Shown here: positions 51,067-59,679 of the stretch, piece after piece
How the letters are laid out: the number at the start of each line of letters is the position of its first letter
Numbering within the stretch: the stretch's first letter is position 1
Source: Stagnihabitans tardus
Lineage (GTDB): Bacteria; Pseudomonadota; Alphaproteobacteria; Rhodobacterales; Rhodobacteraceae
NCBI RefSeq assembly: GCF_009925085.1
Contig: NZ_JAABNR010000007.1
Span: 124,001 to 188,000 of the forward strand
Direction of reading: 5' to 3'
Length of the DNA stretch: 64,000 nucleotides
Notes under the pieces: generated by a model
What the model saw: the letters and a program-made list of their open reading frames with translations, nothing else
Told to the model about the DNA's origin: nothing
The model's database searches: none
Position numbers and translations under genes: made by a program

Positions 51067-52971
51067 TCACGCCTCCTTCTCCGGCTCCATCGGCCGCAGG
51101 TCATAGATCTCCTCGATCAGCGCGGTCTCCAGGTCGCGGTCCAGCTGCTTGGCGCGCTCGACATAGGCCGCGTTCTGATCGACCGGCTGGCCCGGCACCC
51201 AAAGCTCGGCCAGGTCGCGCATCGCGGCCCGGTCGGTGCGGAAATAGGCCTTGGACAGGGCCGCCGCCTCGTAATCGGAATAGCCCATATTCTCAAGCAC
51301 ATAGCGCCCGGCCCTGAGACTCGAGTCGAAGGTCTCGCGCACGATGTCATTGGCGCCGGCCTGGTAGAGCTCATAGACATGGACCCGATCCCGCGCCCGG
51401 GCCACGATATGCAGGTCATGACGCTTGGACCGCGCAAAGCGCACGATCTGCACCGCCTTTGCGGGGTCGTCCACCGCCACGACCAGGACCTGGGCCGCAC
51501 CGAGGCCCGCCGCCTCCAGGAGTTCCGGCCGCGAGGGGTCGCCGTAATAGCCCTTCACGCCAAAGCGCCGCATGGTCTCGATCATGCCCGGATCGGCGTC
51601 CAGAACCACCGTGGGCACGCCCGAATGCCGCACCATCCGGTTCACCACCTGGCCAAAGCGCCCGATCCCCGCGATGATCACCGTGCCCTTCTCGTCGATC
51701 TCGTCGGCCGGACGCTCGGTCGTCCGCGCCGCCAGCCGCAGGGCCACCCGGTCGAAGATCAGGAACAGCAAGGGCGTCAGCAGCATGGACAGCGAGATCA
51801 CCAATTGCGCCATCTGCCCCGCGACGATGGGCAGCGCCCCCTCGGTCCGCGCCACCGAGACGACGAGGAAGCCGAACTCGCCGCCCTGCGCCAGGCCCAG
51901 GGTAAACAGCATCCTCCCCCTTGGTCGCAGCCGGAAGACCAGGGCGATGACAAAAAGGATCGCTGCCTTGATCGCGATCAGGCCAAAGGTCCAGGCCGCG
52001 ATGGTCAAGGGCTCGCGCAGCATCAGGGCGAAGTTGACCCCCATCCCCACGGTCATGAAGAACAGCCCCATCAAGAGCCCCTTGAAGGGCTGCAGATCGG
52101 CCTCGAGCTGGTGGCGGAACTCCGAGTTGGCCAGGACCACCCCGGCCACGAAGGTCCCCAGGGCGGGCGAGAGGCCCACCAGCATCATCAGGAAGGCGAT
52201 GCCCAGCACCAACAGAAGCGAGACGAAGGTCGACATCTCGGGCAGGCGGGCGGCATGGACGAAGCGGAAGATCGGGCGGCTGACGTAATGGCCGACCAGC
52301 ACGATGGCCACCACGACCGACAGGGTCAGCGTCGTCATGGCCCAGGCGGGCAGGGTCTGGACGAAATGCACGAGCGGCTCGGCCATGCCCGCATCATGCG
52401 CCACCACGGTCTCGGGATTGGTCACGCCAAAGGTCTCGGCCGTGAGGCCCGACACTTCGGGCAGGACCAGGAGCGGCATGACCGAGAGGATCGGCACCAC
52501 GGCCAGGTCCTGGGCCAGAAGCACGGAGAACACCGCCCGCCCGCCGCCGGTTCCCATCAGGTTCTTCTCGGCCAGGGTCTGCAAGACGATGGCGGTCGAG
52601 GACATGGCGGCGATCATCCCCAGGACCAGGGCCACCTGCCATTGCTCTCCGGCAAACCACAAAGCTCCGGCGATGGCCGCGATGGTCAGGCTGATCTGCA
52701 GCCCCCCCATGCCGAAAAGCCGCTTTCTCATGTCCCAAAGCTGGGCAGGTTCCAGCTCCAGCCCGATGAGGAACAGCATCAGCACGACGCCGAATTCCGC
52801 GAAATGCTGCAAATCGGCCGTCCCCGCCCCGGCAAGCCCCATGACCGGTCCCATCAGGATCCCCGCCGTCAGATAGCCCAGGACCGAACCCAGCCCCAGG
52901 CGAATGGACAGCGGCACCACCAGAACGGCGGCGGCCAGATAGATCGAAGCTTGCAGCAGGAAACTCTCCAT
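51067..52971 (-). CDS. Kef-type potassium/proton antiporter (CPA2)
   Basis: Membrane protein of 634 residues with about 12 helices (residues 1-400) and a cytoplasmic RCK domain from about 430 (VIIAGIGRFGQVVNRMVRHSG), the NAD(H)-binding part that gates KefB/KefC. LFLIGLELEP and LSPALGTFVAG are CPA2 motifs. It exports K+ in exchange for H+ and in relatives is opened by glutathione adducts; no ancillary KefF/KefG gene is adjacent. AAGGACGGC precedes the start. Confidence 0.9.
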   Translation of the reverse strand: MESFLLQASIYLAAAVLVVPLSIRLGLGSVLGYLTAGILMGPVMGLAGAGTADLQHFAEFGVVLMLFLIGLELEPAQLWDMRKRLFGMGGLQISLTIAAIAGALWFAGEQWQVALVLGMIAAMSSTAIVLQTLAEKNLMGTGGGRAVFSVLLAQDLAVVPILSVMPLLVLPEVSGLTAETFGVTNPETVVAHDAGMAEPLVHFVQTLPAWAMTTLTLSVVVAIVLVGHYVSRPIFRFVHAARLPEMSTFVSLLLVLGIAFLMMLVGLSPALGTFVAGVVLANSEFRHQLEADLQPFKGLLMGLFFMTVGMGVNFALMLREPLTIAAWTFGLIAIKAAILFVIALVFRLRPRGRMLFTLGLAQGGEFGFLVVSVARTEGALPIVAGQMAQLVISLSMLLTPLLFLIFDRVALRLAARTTERPADEIDEKGTVIIAGIGRFGQVVNRMVRHSGVPTVVLDADPGMIETMRRFGVKGYYGDPSRPELLEAAGLGAAQVLVVAVDDPAKAVQIVRFARSKRHDLHIVARARDRVHVYELYQAGANDIVRETFDSSLRAGRYVLENMGYSDYEAAALSKAYFRTDRAAMRDLAELWVPGQPVDQNAAYVERAKQLDRDLETALIEEIYDLRPMEPEKEA

Positions 52972-52997
52972 GCCGTCCTTTCAATAGATTGGGGAAG

Positions 52998-53015
52998 CCC
53001 CGGAGAGGTCCGGGG
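52998..53015 (-). terminator. Hairpin between the Kef gene and the PilM/GspC-like gene
   Basis: CCCCGGA and TCCGGGG pair around GAGG. It can end the upstream minus-strand transcript or lie in the Kef leader; no T-run. Confidence 0.35.
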
Positions 53016-53091
53016 TTTCGACAGGTATTCCATCCCTCCAGCCCTGTGAAAAGACCCGAGGCGGCAAAAACACTGGAAAGGTCCGAAAAAG

Positions 53092-55890
53092 TCAGCCCGT
53101 GGGCAGGGCGAGGGTCACCATCCGGCCGCCCTTTTGATACTGCACCGAATTGGCCGTGATGGCAGCGATCGAGCCACCGTCGAGCCGGTCGCCCACACGC
53201 ACCTTCTTCACCGCGCCATTGGGCTGGCGCACCATGGCAAAGCGGTTCGAGGGCGTGCCGAAAACCGCCAAAAGCGCCAGCTTGTTGGTGTTCAAGGCGT
53301 CTTTCGTCGTGGCCTGCTTGGCCACCGAGGCATTGGTGGGCAGGTCGGGCGCGCGGTTGTCAGGCTCGGGCTCGTCCTGGACCACCTCTTGCGCCGGGGC
53401 CTCGGGCTGGTCCAGCGCGGCCGTGACGGCCTCGTCCACCGCGCGGTTCAGGTCGGTCGGCCGGACCGGCGGGCGCGGGGCGCGGGTGACGGGCGCGGTC
53501 AGAAGCGGCGCGCCAGAGGCCACGAGCGAGGCATTGTTGGCGGCAGGCGCGGGCTCTTCGACGGCAGGCGCCTCGGGCAGTGTCAGGCCATCGGGCCGCG
53601 CGGCAGGGCGCAGGGCGGCAAGGCGCAGCTCTTCGGCCGTGGGCGCGGGGGCAAGGGCGCCCTGCTGGTCATCCACGGCAGGTGCCGCCTCGGGGGAGAT
53701 CTTGGGGGTCGTCTCGGGGGCAACAAGGCCAGCGGGCCGGGCCGCGGGGCGCTTGCCCGCCAGTGCGGGGTCGGCAATCGGGGCGGGGTCCTGGGGTTCC
53801 ACCGCTGCGGCGGTGGTCAGGGTGGAGGCCCCGGCCCCCGGCGTCGCGGTTTCAGTCGGCGGGGCGACGGGGTCGGGAGCAGCGACCACGGGCAAGTCGG
53901 CAGTCAACTCGGCCGGTCTCTGCGGCGGAACCCGCGCCGGTTTGCCCGCAACAAGCAGAACGCCCTCGGGAGACATGATTCCCTCGGGCGTTGGTATGAT
54001 CAGGCCGTTTGCGTCGAATTTGTAGACCGTCCCGAAGGGCGGCGGCGCAGGCGGCGCGGCGGGCTGACTGTCCACCCCCGCCGCAAGGGGGCCAAGCGCT
54101 TGCGGCGCGCTGACGCCGGGGGGCGTGTCGGCGGCCGAGAGCCGGATTGCGTCGCCCTGCGGCGCGGCCCCGGCGCGCGGCGCGCTCAGGGTCGAAAGCG
54201 TGGTATCGGGCGCCGCTGCCGCAACCTCGGTCGCGGGGGCAGCGGCTGGCGCCTCGGGCGAAGCCGCCGCCGTCTCGGTCGCAGGCGCGGCGGCCGGGGC
54301 GGATTCGACCGCCGTTTCCTGCGCGGGAGCCGCAGCCGTCTCCGTTGCAGCCGGAGCCGCAGCCGTCTCGGTCGCGCCTTGGGTCTCTGCCGGGGCGCTC
54401 AGGCTTGCGGCATTGCTGTCGAGCGGCGTGCCCGAAGAGGGCTCGGTCACTTCGCCCGTTCCCATGAAGAACGAGGACCAGACCGCGACCCCGGCCAGCA
54501 AGAGCAAGAGCGCCACGGTCAGGATCACGCCCAGGTAACGCGGCTTGCCGCCGATCGGCGTGCGGCCCTTGATGACGGTCTGTGGCCGCGCGGGCTTGGG
54601 CGCGGCCTCGGCGCCTTCGGCCGTGGCAGGGGTGGGCAGGGTGACGACGTTCTTTTCGCGGCGCGGGATGCCCGGGATCGTCGTGGCTGTCACGCCGGCG
54701 GACTTGCCCTTGACCGGCTTGCCGCCCTTGGACGGGAAGGCCAGGGTCTCGGCCTTGGCCGGGGGTTTGGCCATGGCGGGCCGCGCGACGCCCGGACGGC
54801 TGACGCCACCGATGTTGCGCGGCTCGGCCTCGGTCTTGGGAGGCTCGACCGGCTCGGACCCCGCCTTGCGCCCGGCCAGGGCCGCTGCGATGGCCGGAGC
54901 CACGGGCGGGGGCAGGTCGTCTTCGACCGCAGGATCCGCCATGACATCCAGCGCCATCGGCGCCTCGTCGGCCAGGGCCTGGGGCGATTCGTCCCGTGGC
55001 TTGGGCTCGGCAGGCTGGGAAGCGGGGGGGTGGGAAGCGGAGGGTTGGGAAGCAGAGGGCTTGGGATCGGCAGAGCGGGCAGGCGCCTCGGCCGCAACCT
55101 TGGACATTGCCGCAATCAGGTCAGGCGCTGCAACTGGAGCGGGCTCCGCAACAGGAGCGGCCGCAGCCGGTTCAGCCGCCTGGCCGAAGAGGTCGCCGGT
55201 TGCCGGAACCTCCCCCGCGGCCTCGGGCTCTGTCACCGGGGATTCAACGGCCTCGGCCTCGGCTTCCAGGTCGCGGGCATCGACCACCGGGGGTGCAAGG
55301 TCCGCCTCGGTGATCGCGGGCCCCGGCTCGGGCTTCGGCGCCTCGCGCAGGATCACCTGCACCGGCTCGCTGTCGCGCTCGACCTTGTCGGCCTCGCCCA
55401 GGACCTGCGGCGCCAGCGCCGTCGGCCCGAAGAAGGGCTCGCCGTCGAAGGTCCCCGCCTCGGGCACCGAGACGAAGGAGACCGGGTTGAAGCGGTGCTG
55501 GGCGGCGAAGCCCTCGGCCTCGGCCAGGGTCTCCTTGGCGATGACCGCGACCTTGACCGTCGGACCCTCGCCCGACCAGTCCCAGGCCAGGTCATCGACC
55601 GCATAGGGGGTGCGACCCTCGAGTGCCAACCGGATCAGCCTGCGGCGGCGCGAGCCATCCGAGGCGCCGACATCGACATCCGTGTAAAGGATCTGCTCGT
55701 TGGGCAGGATCAGCTTGGTCGTGATGCCCCGGGGCGAGAGCCCCATGGCGGTCGAGCGCAGATAGGCCAGCGTCTCGTCAAAATCGGGGGCGCCAAAGGC
55801 GGCGGAGCCCACAAGGCTCCAGCCGCGGGAGGTGCGGTGCAGGAGTGTGACCTGGCCGTCACGGAAGTCGAGGGCGAAGGTAGGTTTCAT
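53092..55890 (-). CDS. One-pass bridge protein: PilM/GspL-like N-terminus, GspC/PilP-like C-terminus
   Basis: Large protein of 932 residues. Residues 1-155 (FALDFRDGQVTLLHR, TTKLILPNEQILYTDVDVG) look like the cytoplasmic actin-like PilM/GspL domain. A Pro/Ala/Glu-rich linker leads to a single membrane helix (453-475, GVILTVALLLLLAGVAVW), then a long Ala/Thr/Pro-rich outer linker with repeats of ATETAAAPA. Residues 870-932 (VRVGDRLDGGSIAAITANSVQYQKGG) resemble the GspC HR or PilP domain. No secretin, ATPase or pilin gene lies nearby. It may bridge the envelope; automatic annotation often mislabels such proteins as initiation factor 2. Confidence 0.6.
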   Translation of the reverse strand: MKPTFALDFRDGQVTLLHRTSRGWSLVGSAAFGAPDFDETLAYLRSTAMGLSPRGITTKLILPNEQILYTDVDVGASDGSRRRRLIRLALEGRTPYAVDDLAWDWSGEGPTVKVAVIAKETLAEAEGFAAQHRFNPVSFVSVPEAGTFDGEPFFGPTALAPQVLGEADKVERDSEPVQVILREAPKPEPGPAITEADLAPPVVDARDLEAEAEAVESPVTEPEAAGEVPATGDLFGQAAEPAAAAPVAEPAPVAAPDLIAAMSKVAAEAPARSADPKPSASQPSASHPPASQPAEPKPRDESPQALADEAPMALDVMADPAVEDDLPPPVAPAIAAALAGRKAGSEPVEPPKTEAEPRNIGGVSRPGVARPAMAKPPAKAETLAFPSKGGKPVKGKSAGVTATTIPGIPRREKNVVTLPTPATAEGAEAAPKPARPQTVIKGRTPIGGKPRYLGVILTVALLLLLAGVAVWSSFFMGTGEVTEPSSGTPLDSNAASLSAPAETQGATETAAAPAATETAAAPAQETAVESAPAAAPATETAAASPEAPAAAPATEVAAAAPDTTLSTLSAPRAGAAPQGDAIRLSAADTPPGVSAPQALGPLAAGVDSQPAAPPAPPPFGTVYKFDANGLIIPTPEGIMSPEGVLLVAGKPARVPPQRPAELTADLPVVAAPDPVAPPTETATPGAGASTLTTAAAVEPQDPAPIADPALAGKRPAARPAGLVAPETTPKISPEAAPAVDDQQGALAPAPTAEELRLAALRPAARPDGLTLPEAPAVEEPAPAANNASLVASGAPLLTAPVTRAPRPPVRPTDLNRAVDEAVTAALDQPEAPAQEVVQDEPEPDNRAPDLPTNASVAKQATTKDALNTNKLALLAVFGTPSNRFAMVRQPNGAVKKVRVGDRLDGGSIAAITANSVQYQKGGRMVTLALPTG

Positions 55891-56094
55891 GGGACGCGTC
55901 TAGCACAGGCCTTTCGCCCCGGAAACAAGGCCCGGGGGCTATTGGGTCTTCCTATAGCAGGAATTCGCCGAAGAAAAGGAATTCGCCTTGGGCTTGCGGC
56001 TCTTCGGCACGATTGTCATCTGGTAGAGGGCGCCAAGGCGCGGAAACCGGCTGGACCGGGGCCTGGGCTGTTGGCGCTGCAACTGGAGGTTCCT

Positions 56095-56778
56095 ATGCGC
56101 ATTCTTCTTCCCGCCGTGCTGATGGCCGGCCTGATGGCTCCCCTGGCGGCCCTGGCCGATGCGGGCACGATCTCGGTCACGGGTCATGGCACGGTGGCCG
56201 TGGTCCCCGACATGGCGACCCTGAACATCGGCGTCACGAGCTCGGGCGATACGGCGGCGGCGGCGCTCGCGGCCAATAACGAGGCCCTGGGGGCGGTGAT
56301 CGGGCGGCTGATCGCGGCCAAGATCTCGGACCGCGACATGCAAAGCTCGAACCTGTCCTTGAACCCGAACTGGGTGATGACGGCGGATGGGCTGGGACAA
56401 GAGATCAAGGGCTATGTGGCCTCGAACCAGCTGACGGTGCGCATCCGCGACCTGGCCTCGGTGGGGGCGGTCCTGGATGCGGCGGTGGCGGATAGGGCCA
56501 ACACGCTGAACGGGCTGAGCTTCGGCCTGGCCGATGATGCCGAGGAGCAGGACGCGGCGAAAAAGGCCGCGGTGGCCGATGCCATGGCGCGGGCCAAGCT
56601 TTTGGCCGAGGCGGCGGGGGCAAAGCTCGGGCCCATCGTCTCGATCACGGAAGGGGGCGGTTACATGCCGCCGATGCCGATGGCGACGTTCAAGGCCGAT
56701 GCGGCCGCCGTGCCGGTCCTGGCGGGCGAGATCGGGGTGATGTCGGATGTGACCATCACCTGGGAACTGGCGCAATAA
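56095..56778 (+). CDS. SIMPL-domain periplasmic protein (DUF541)
   Basis: Exported protein of 227 residues: signal peptide cut near AALA-DA, then the SIMPL pattern ISVTGHGTVAVVPDMATLNIGV and KAAVADAMARAKLLAEAAGAKLG. GGAGG precedes the ATG at good spacing; the open frame far upstream is antisense to the neighbouring gene. Homologues (BP26 of Brucella, YggE) are linked to oxidative stress resistance, but their activity is unknown. Confidence 0.9.
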   Translation: MRILLPAVLMAGLMAPLAALADAGTISVTGHGTVAVVPDMATLNIGVTSSGDTAAAALAANNEALGAVIGRLIAAKISDRDMQSSNLSLNPNWVMTADGLGQEIKGYVASNQLTVRIRDLASVGAVLDAAVADRANTLNGLSFGLADDAEEQDAAKKAAVADAMARAKLLAEAAGAKLGPIVSITEGGGYMPPMPMATFKADAAAVPVLAGEIGVMSDVTITWELAQ

Positions 56779-56780
56779 GC

Positions 56781-56866
56781 GGTGCGCTGAAGCGCACCCT
56801 ACCCAAGCGGAGTAGGGTGCGGGCAGGTATCGCGTGAGGGGCAGGGTGCGTGGGTCCACGCACCCT
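56781..56866. repeat. Inverted REP pair and shared terminator hairpin
   Basis: First unit: stem GGTGCGC / GCGCACC with TGAA loop and CTAC (56781-56802), starting 2 bases after the SIMPL stop. An inverted unit begins GTAG at 56812. A third stem, AGGGTGCGTGG with CCACGCACCCT (56843-56866), ends in TTCTT and lies 3 bases before the convergent metY stop, so it probably terminates both genes. Confidence 0.6.
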
Positions 56867-56869
56867 TTC

Positions 56870-58153
56870 TTATGCGGTGGCCTTGGTCAGCGCCTGGTCG
56901 AGGTCGGCGATGATGTCGCGGGCATCCTCGATCCCGATGGAGACGCGCACCACGTTGGGCGCCGCCCCCGCCGCGACGCGTTGTTCGTCGCTGAGCTGGC
57001 GGTGGGTGGTCGAGGCCGAGTGGATGATCAGGCTGCGCGTATCCCCAAGGTTCGCCACATGGGAGAAGAGCTTGAGGCTGTCCACCAGCTTGACGCAGGC
57101 CTCGTAGCCACCCTTGACCGCGAAGGTGAAAAGCGCGCCGGGACCCTTGGGCGTGATCTTCTGACCCAGGTGATGATAGGGCGAGGACTTCAGCCCCGGA
57201 TAGGTGACGTAATCGACGCGGGGGTCTTGCTCCAGCCACTCCGCCACGATCTGGGCGTTCTCGACATGGCGCTGCATCCGCAGGGGCAGGGTCTCGATCC
57301 CCATCAGCGTGTAATGGGCGCCTTGGGGGTTCATCGTCATGCCGAGGTCACGCAGGCCGACCGCGATGGAGTGGAAGGTGAAGGCCATGCCTCCCAGCGC
57401 CGCATGGAAGTTCAGCCCGTGATAGGCGGGCTCGGGCGCGGCGAGGGAGGGGTATTTGCCCGAGGCCGACCAGTCGAACTTGCCCGAATCGACCACGATG
57501 CCGCCGGTGACGGTCCCGTTGCCGGTCAGGTATTTCGTGGCCGAATGGACGACCAGGGTCGCACCATGCTCGATCGGGCGGCAGAGATAGGGCGAGGCGG
57601 TGGTGTTGTCGACGATCAGGGGCAGCCCGTGCTGATCCGCCACCCGCGAGATCATGTCGAGGTCAGAGATCGCCCCGCCCGGGTTGCAGATCGTCTCGCA
57701 GAAGAGCGCGCGGGTGTTGTCGTCGATGGCCGCCGCAATCGCCTTGGGGTCGTCGAAATCGACGAGCTTGGCCGACCAGCCGAACTTGCGGATCGTGTTG
57801 TTGAACTGCTGGATCGTGCCGCCGTAAAGCTTCGAGGAGGCCACGACATTGGTCCCAGGGCTCATCAGCGGGAAAAGCGCCATGATCTGCGCCGCATGAC
57901 CCGAAGAGCAGCAGACCGCGCCGACCCCGCCCTCCAGCGCTGCGACGCGCGAGGCCAGGGCCGAGACGGTCGGGTTGGTCAGGCGGGAATAGATATAGCC
58001 CACTTCCTGCAGATTGAAGAGCTTGGCCGCGTGGTCGGCGTCGCGGAAGACATAGGCCGTGGTCTGATAGATCGGGACCTGGCGGGCGCCGGTGGCGGGG
58101 TCGGGCTCGGCTCCTGCATGGATGGCAAGCGTGTTGAAACCGTAATTGGACAT
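56870..58153 (-). CDS. metY: O-acetylhomoserine sulfhydrylase
   Basis: PLP enzyme of 427 residues in the Cys/Met metabolism family. It makes homocysteine from O-acetylhomoserine and sulfide. The PLP lysine lies in SATKYLTGNG, the tyrosine in YSRLTNPT, and ETICNPGG binds cofactor. The length and QTTAYVFRDADHAAKLFN favour MetY over MetB or MetC. Standard GAGGAGG ribosome binding site. The SAM-II riboswitch common before such genes in alphaproteobacteria was not seen; a palindrome lies 63 bases upstream instead. Confidence 0.92.
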   Translation of the reverse strand: MSNYGFNTLAIHAGAEPDPATGARQVPIYQTTAYVFRDADHAAKLFNLQEVGYIYSRLTNPTVSALASRVAALEGGVGAVCCSSGHAAQIMALFPLMSPGTNVVASSKLYGGTIQQFNNTIRKFGWSAKLVDFDDPKAIAAAIDDNTRALFCETICNPGGAISDLDMISRVADQHGLPLIVDNTTASPYLCRPIEHGATLVVHSATKYLTGNGTVTGGIVVDSGKFDWSASGKYPSLAAPEPAYHGLNFHAALGGMAFTFHSIAVGLRDLGMTMNPQGAHYTLMGIETLPLRMQRHVENAQIVAEWLEQDPRVDYVTYPGLKSSPYHHLGQKITPKGPGALFTFAVKGGYEACVKLVDSLKLFSHVANLGDTRSLIIHSASTTHRQLSDEQRVAAGAAPNVVRVSIGIEDARDIIADLDQALTKATA

Positions 58154-58215
58154 CGGGGGCTCCTCCTCTGGGATGGGGAGAGGTTACGGGGCTTGGCTGT
58201 GCGGTTCAATGGGAA

Positions 58216-58238
58216 TTGCACGCGTGCAAAGGTGTGCA
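58216..58238. promoter_or_regulatory. Palindromic operator candidate upstream of metY
   Basis: TTGCACGCGTGCAA (58216-58229) is a perfect 14-base palindrome, with a third half-site GTGCAA at 58233-58238. Its position fits control of metY. The regulator is unknown. The rest of the 280-base gap is GC-rich and holds a direct repeat, GGGCCACGGAACC, at 58350 and 58398. Confidence 0.45.
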
Positions 58239-58433
58239 AGTATTTGAAGATAAACGATTTGGAAGATTGCGTTAGGGTTTCGTTCATCTTTGGAACGCGG
58301 GTTTCGGGGAAGCCGGGCGCGGGGCAGGACCCGGTGCAAAGGGGGGGCTGGGCCACGGAACCGGGCAAGGGGGGCCGGTTGGGTGATGGGGGGACCCGGG
58401 CCACGGAACCCTTTGGCGTGACGGCGGGCGGGC

Positions 58434-58886
58434 TCAGGCGCGGTCGTCCTTGGGCGAGCCCATGACGACGAAGGTCGTGATCGCCTGGACCTGGGGCAGG
58501 ACGCCCAGGACCTCGGTGTGCCAATGCTTGTAGCCCGCGAGATCGGCGGTCTCGACCCGCAGCAGGTATTCGACCGTCCCCGTCACGTTGTGGCATTCGC
58601 GCACCGCTTCGGCCCGGGAGATGGCGCGTTCGAAGGCTTCTTGCGCGGATTTGGTGTGGCTGTTCAGCCCGACCGTCACATAGGCGATGAAGCCGATCCC
58701 GGCCTTCGTCGGGTCGATCACCGCGCGGTAGCCGGTGATCAGGCCCGAGCGCTCCATCTCTTGCACGCGCCTCAGGCAGGCCGAGGGCGAAAGGCCGACC
58801 CGGGCGGCGAGGTCGAGATTGGGCAGGCGTCCCTCGCGGGAGAGGATGCGCAATATATGGCGGTTTATGTCGTCGATCTTGGTCAT
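58434..58886 (-). CDS. Lrp/AsnC-family regulator
   Basis: Regulator of 150 residues. Helix-turn-helix LPNLDLAARVGLSPSACLRRVQEME near residue 22, then the RAM ligand domain with CHNVTGTVEYLLRVE. The start at 58886 follows the family; the frame is open upstream but overlaps the divergent gene. Divergent from a LysE-type exporter, the classical pair for amino-acid-controlled export (as LysG/LysE or Lrp/RhtB types). Confidence 0.9.
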   Translation of the reverse strand: MTKIDDINRHILRILSREGRLPNLDLAARVGLSPSACLRRVQEMERSGLITGYRAVIDPTKAGIGFIAYVTVGLNSHTKSAQEAFERAISRAEAVRECHNVTGTVEYLLRVETADLAGYKHWHTEVLGVLPQVQAITTFVVMGSPKDDRA

Positions 58887-58891
58887 GAATT

Positions 58892-58955
58892 GCAAGGATT
58901 GCCGCGAATGGGCGCAGTTTGCAACCCATTCTGGCCATGTTTGCGCAAGGATTGC
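58892..58955. promoter_or_regulatory. Paired GCAA-N3-TTGC sites in the Lrp-LysE gap
   Basis: GCAAGGATTGC occurs twice, at 58892-58902 and 58945-58955, 53 bases apart centre to centre (five helical turns). Between them GAATGGG (58906-58912) and CCCATTC (58925-58931) form an inverted pair. Good candidates for Lrp-type octamer wrapping. Confidence 0.5.
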
Positions 58956-58971
58956 GTGAAAGGAGACTGCA

Positions 58972-59553
58972 ATGACCCTGGATATCCTGCTTGCGCTGAC
59001 CTCTTTCGCCTTCGTGACCTCGGTGACGCCGGGGCCGAACAACCTGATGCTGATGGCTTCGGGGATGAACTTCGGCTGGCGGGCGACGGTGCCGCATGCG
59101 CTTGGCGTGGCGCTGGGCTTTGCGGCCATGGCGATGGTGACGGGCTTCGGGCTTGGCGCGGTGCTTTTGGCCGTGCCGGGGCTGATGGGGGTCATGAAGG
59201 CCGCCGCCGTCGCCTATATGCTGTGGCTGGCCTGGAAGATCGCGCGGGCGGGGGCTCCGGGAGAGGGCAGGGTCGGGCGGCCCATGGGCTTCGTTGCGGC
59301 GGCGGGGTTCCAATGGGTCAACCCCAAGGCCTGGGCCATGGCGCTGGGGGCCAATGCCTCTTATGCGACGGGCGGGGGCTGGGCGGTGGTCTGGGTCGGG
59401 CTGATCTTCGCGGCGATCAACCTGCCCTCGGTCTGGCTTTGGGTCCTGGCAGGGGAGAAGCTGCGCGGCGTCCTTTCGGGGCCCTGGGCGCGGGCGGTGA
59501 ACATCGGGCTGGCCTTGGCTTTGGTGGCCTCGATGGTGCCGGTGGTGATGTGA
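58972..59553 (+). CDS. LysE/RhtB-family amino acid exporter
   Basis: Inner-membrane exporter of 193 residues with about six helices. The family motif SVTPGPNNLMLMASGMNFG lies in helix 1; FQWVNPKAWAMALG lies near the middle. AAAGGAG precedes the start. Controlled most likely by the divergent Lrp protein. The exported amino acid cannot be told. A REP palindrome starts 2 bases after the stop. Confidence 0.9.
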   Translation: MTLDILLALTSFAFVTSVTPGPNNLMLMASGMNFGWRATVPHALGVALGFAAMAMVTGFGLGAVLLAVPGLMGVMKAAAVAYMLWLAWKIARAGAPGEGRVGRPMGFVAAAGFQWVNPKAWAMALGANASYATGGGWAVVWVGLIFAAINLPSVWLWVLAGEKLRGVLSGPWARAVNIGLALALVASMVPVVM

Positions 59554-59555
59554 GA

Positions 59556-59577
59556 CCCGGGGTATACCCCGGGCTAC
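59556..59577. repeat. REP-like palindrome after the LysE gene
   Basis: Stem CCCGGGG / CCCCGGG, loop TATA, CTAC; same as the copy after cobT. Confidence 0.65.
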
Positions 59578-59613
59578 GCAGAGCTGCGGGAGTGCCGGAA
59601 TTCGACGGTGGGC

Positions 59614-59678
59614 GGGGGCGTGGTGCGTGAGATCACGCCCCCTACAGGGCGGCCGTAGGCTGCGTGCTTGCACGCACC
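59614..59678. repeat. Inverted REP pair before the glycosyltransferase stop
   Basis: Stem GGGGGCGTG / CACGCCCCC ending in CTAC (59614-59645), then in the other orientation GTAG (59655-59658) with TGCGTGC / GCACGCA (59661-59676). It separates convergent transcripts and ends 2 bases from the next stop codon. Confidence 0.55.
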
Positions 59679-59679
59679 A

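Noticed and set aside
53134-56778. 1214-codon open frame on the plus strand
   Set aside because: Only its last 227 codons (56095-56778) are real, the SIMPL protein. The rest is antisense to the PilM/GspC-like gene.
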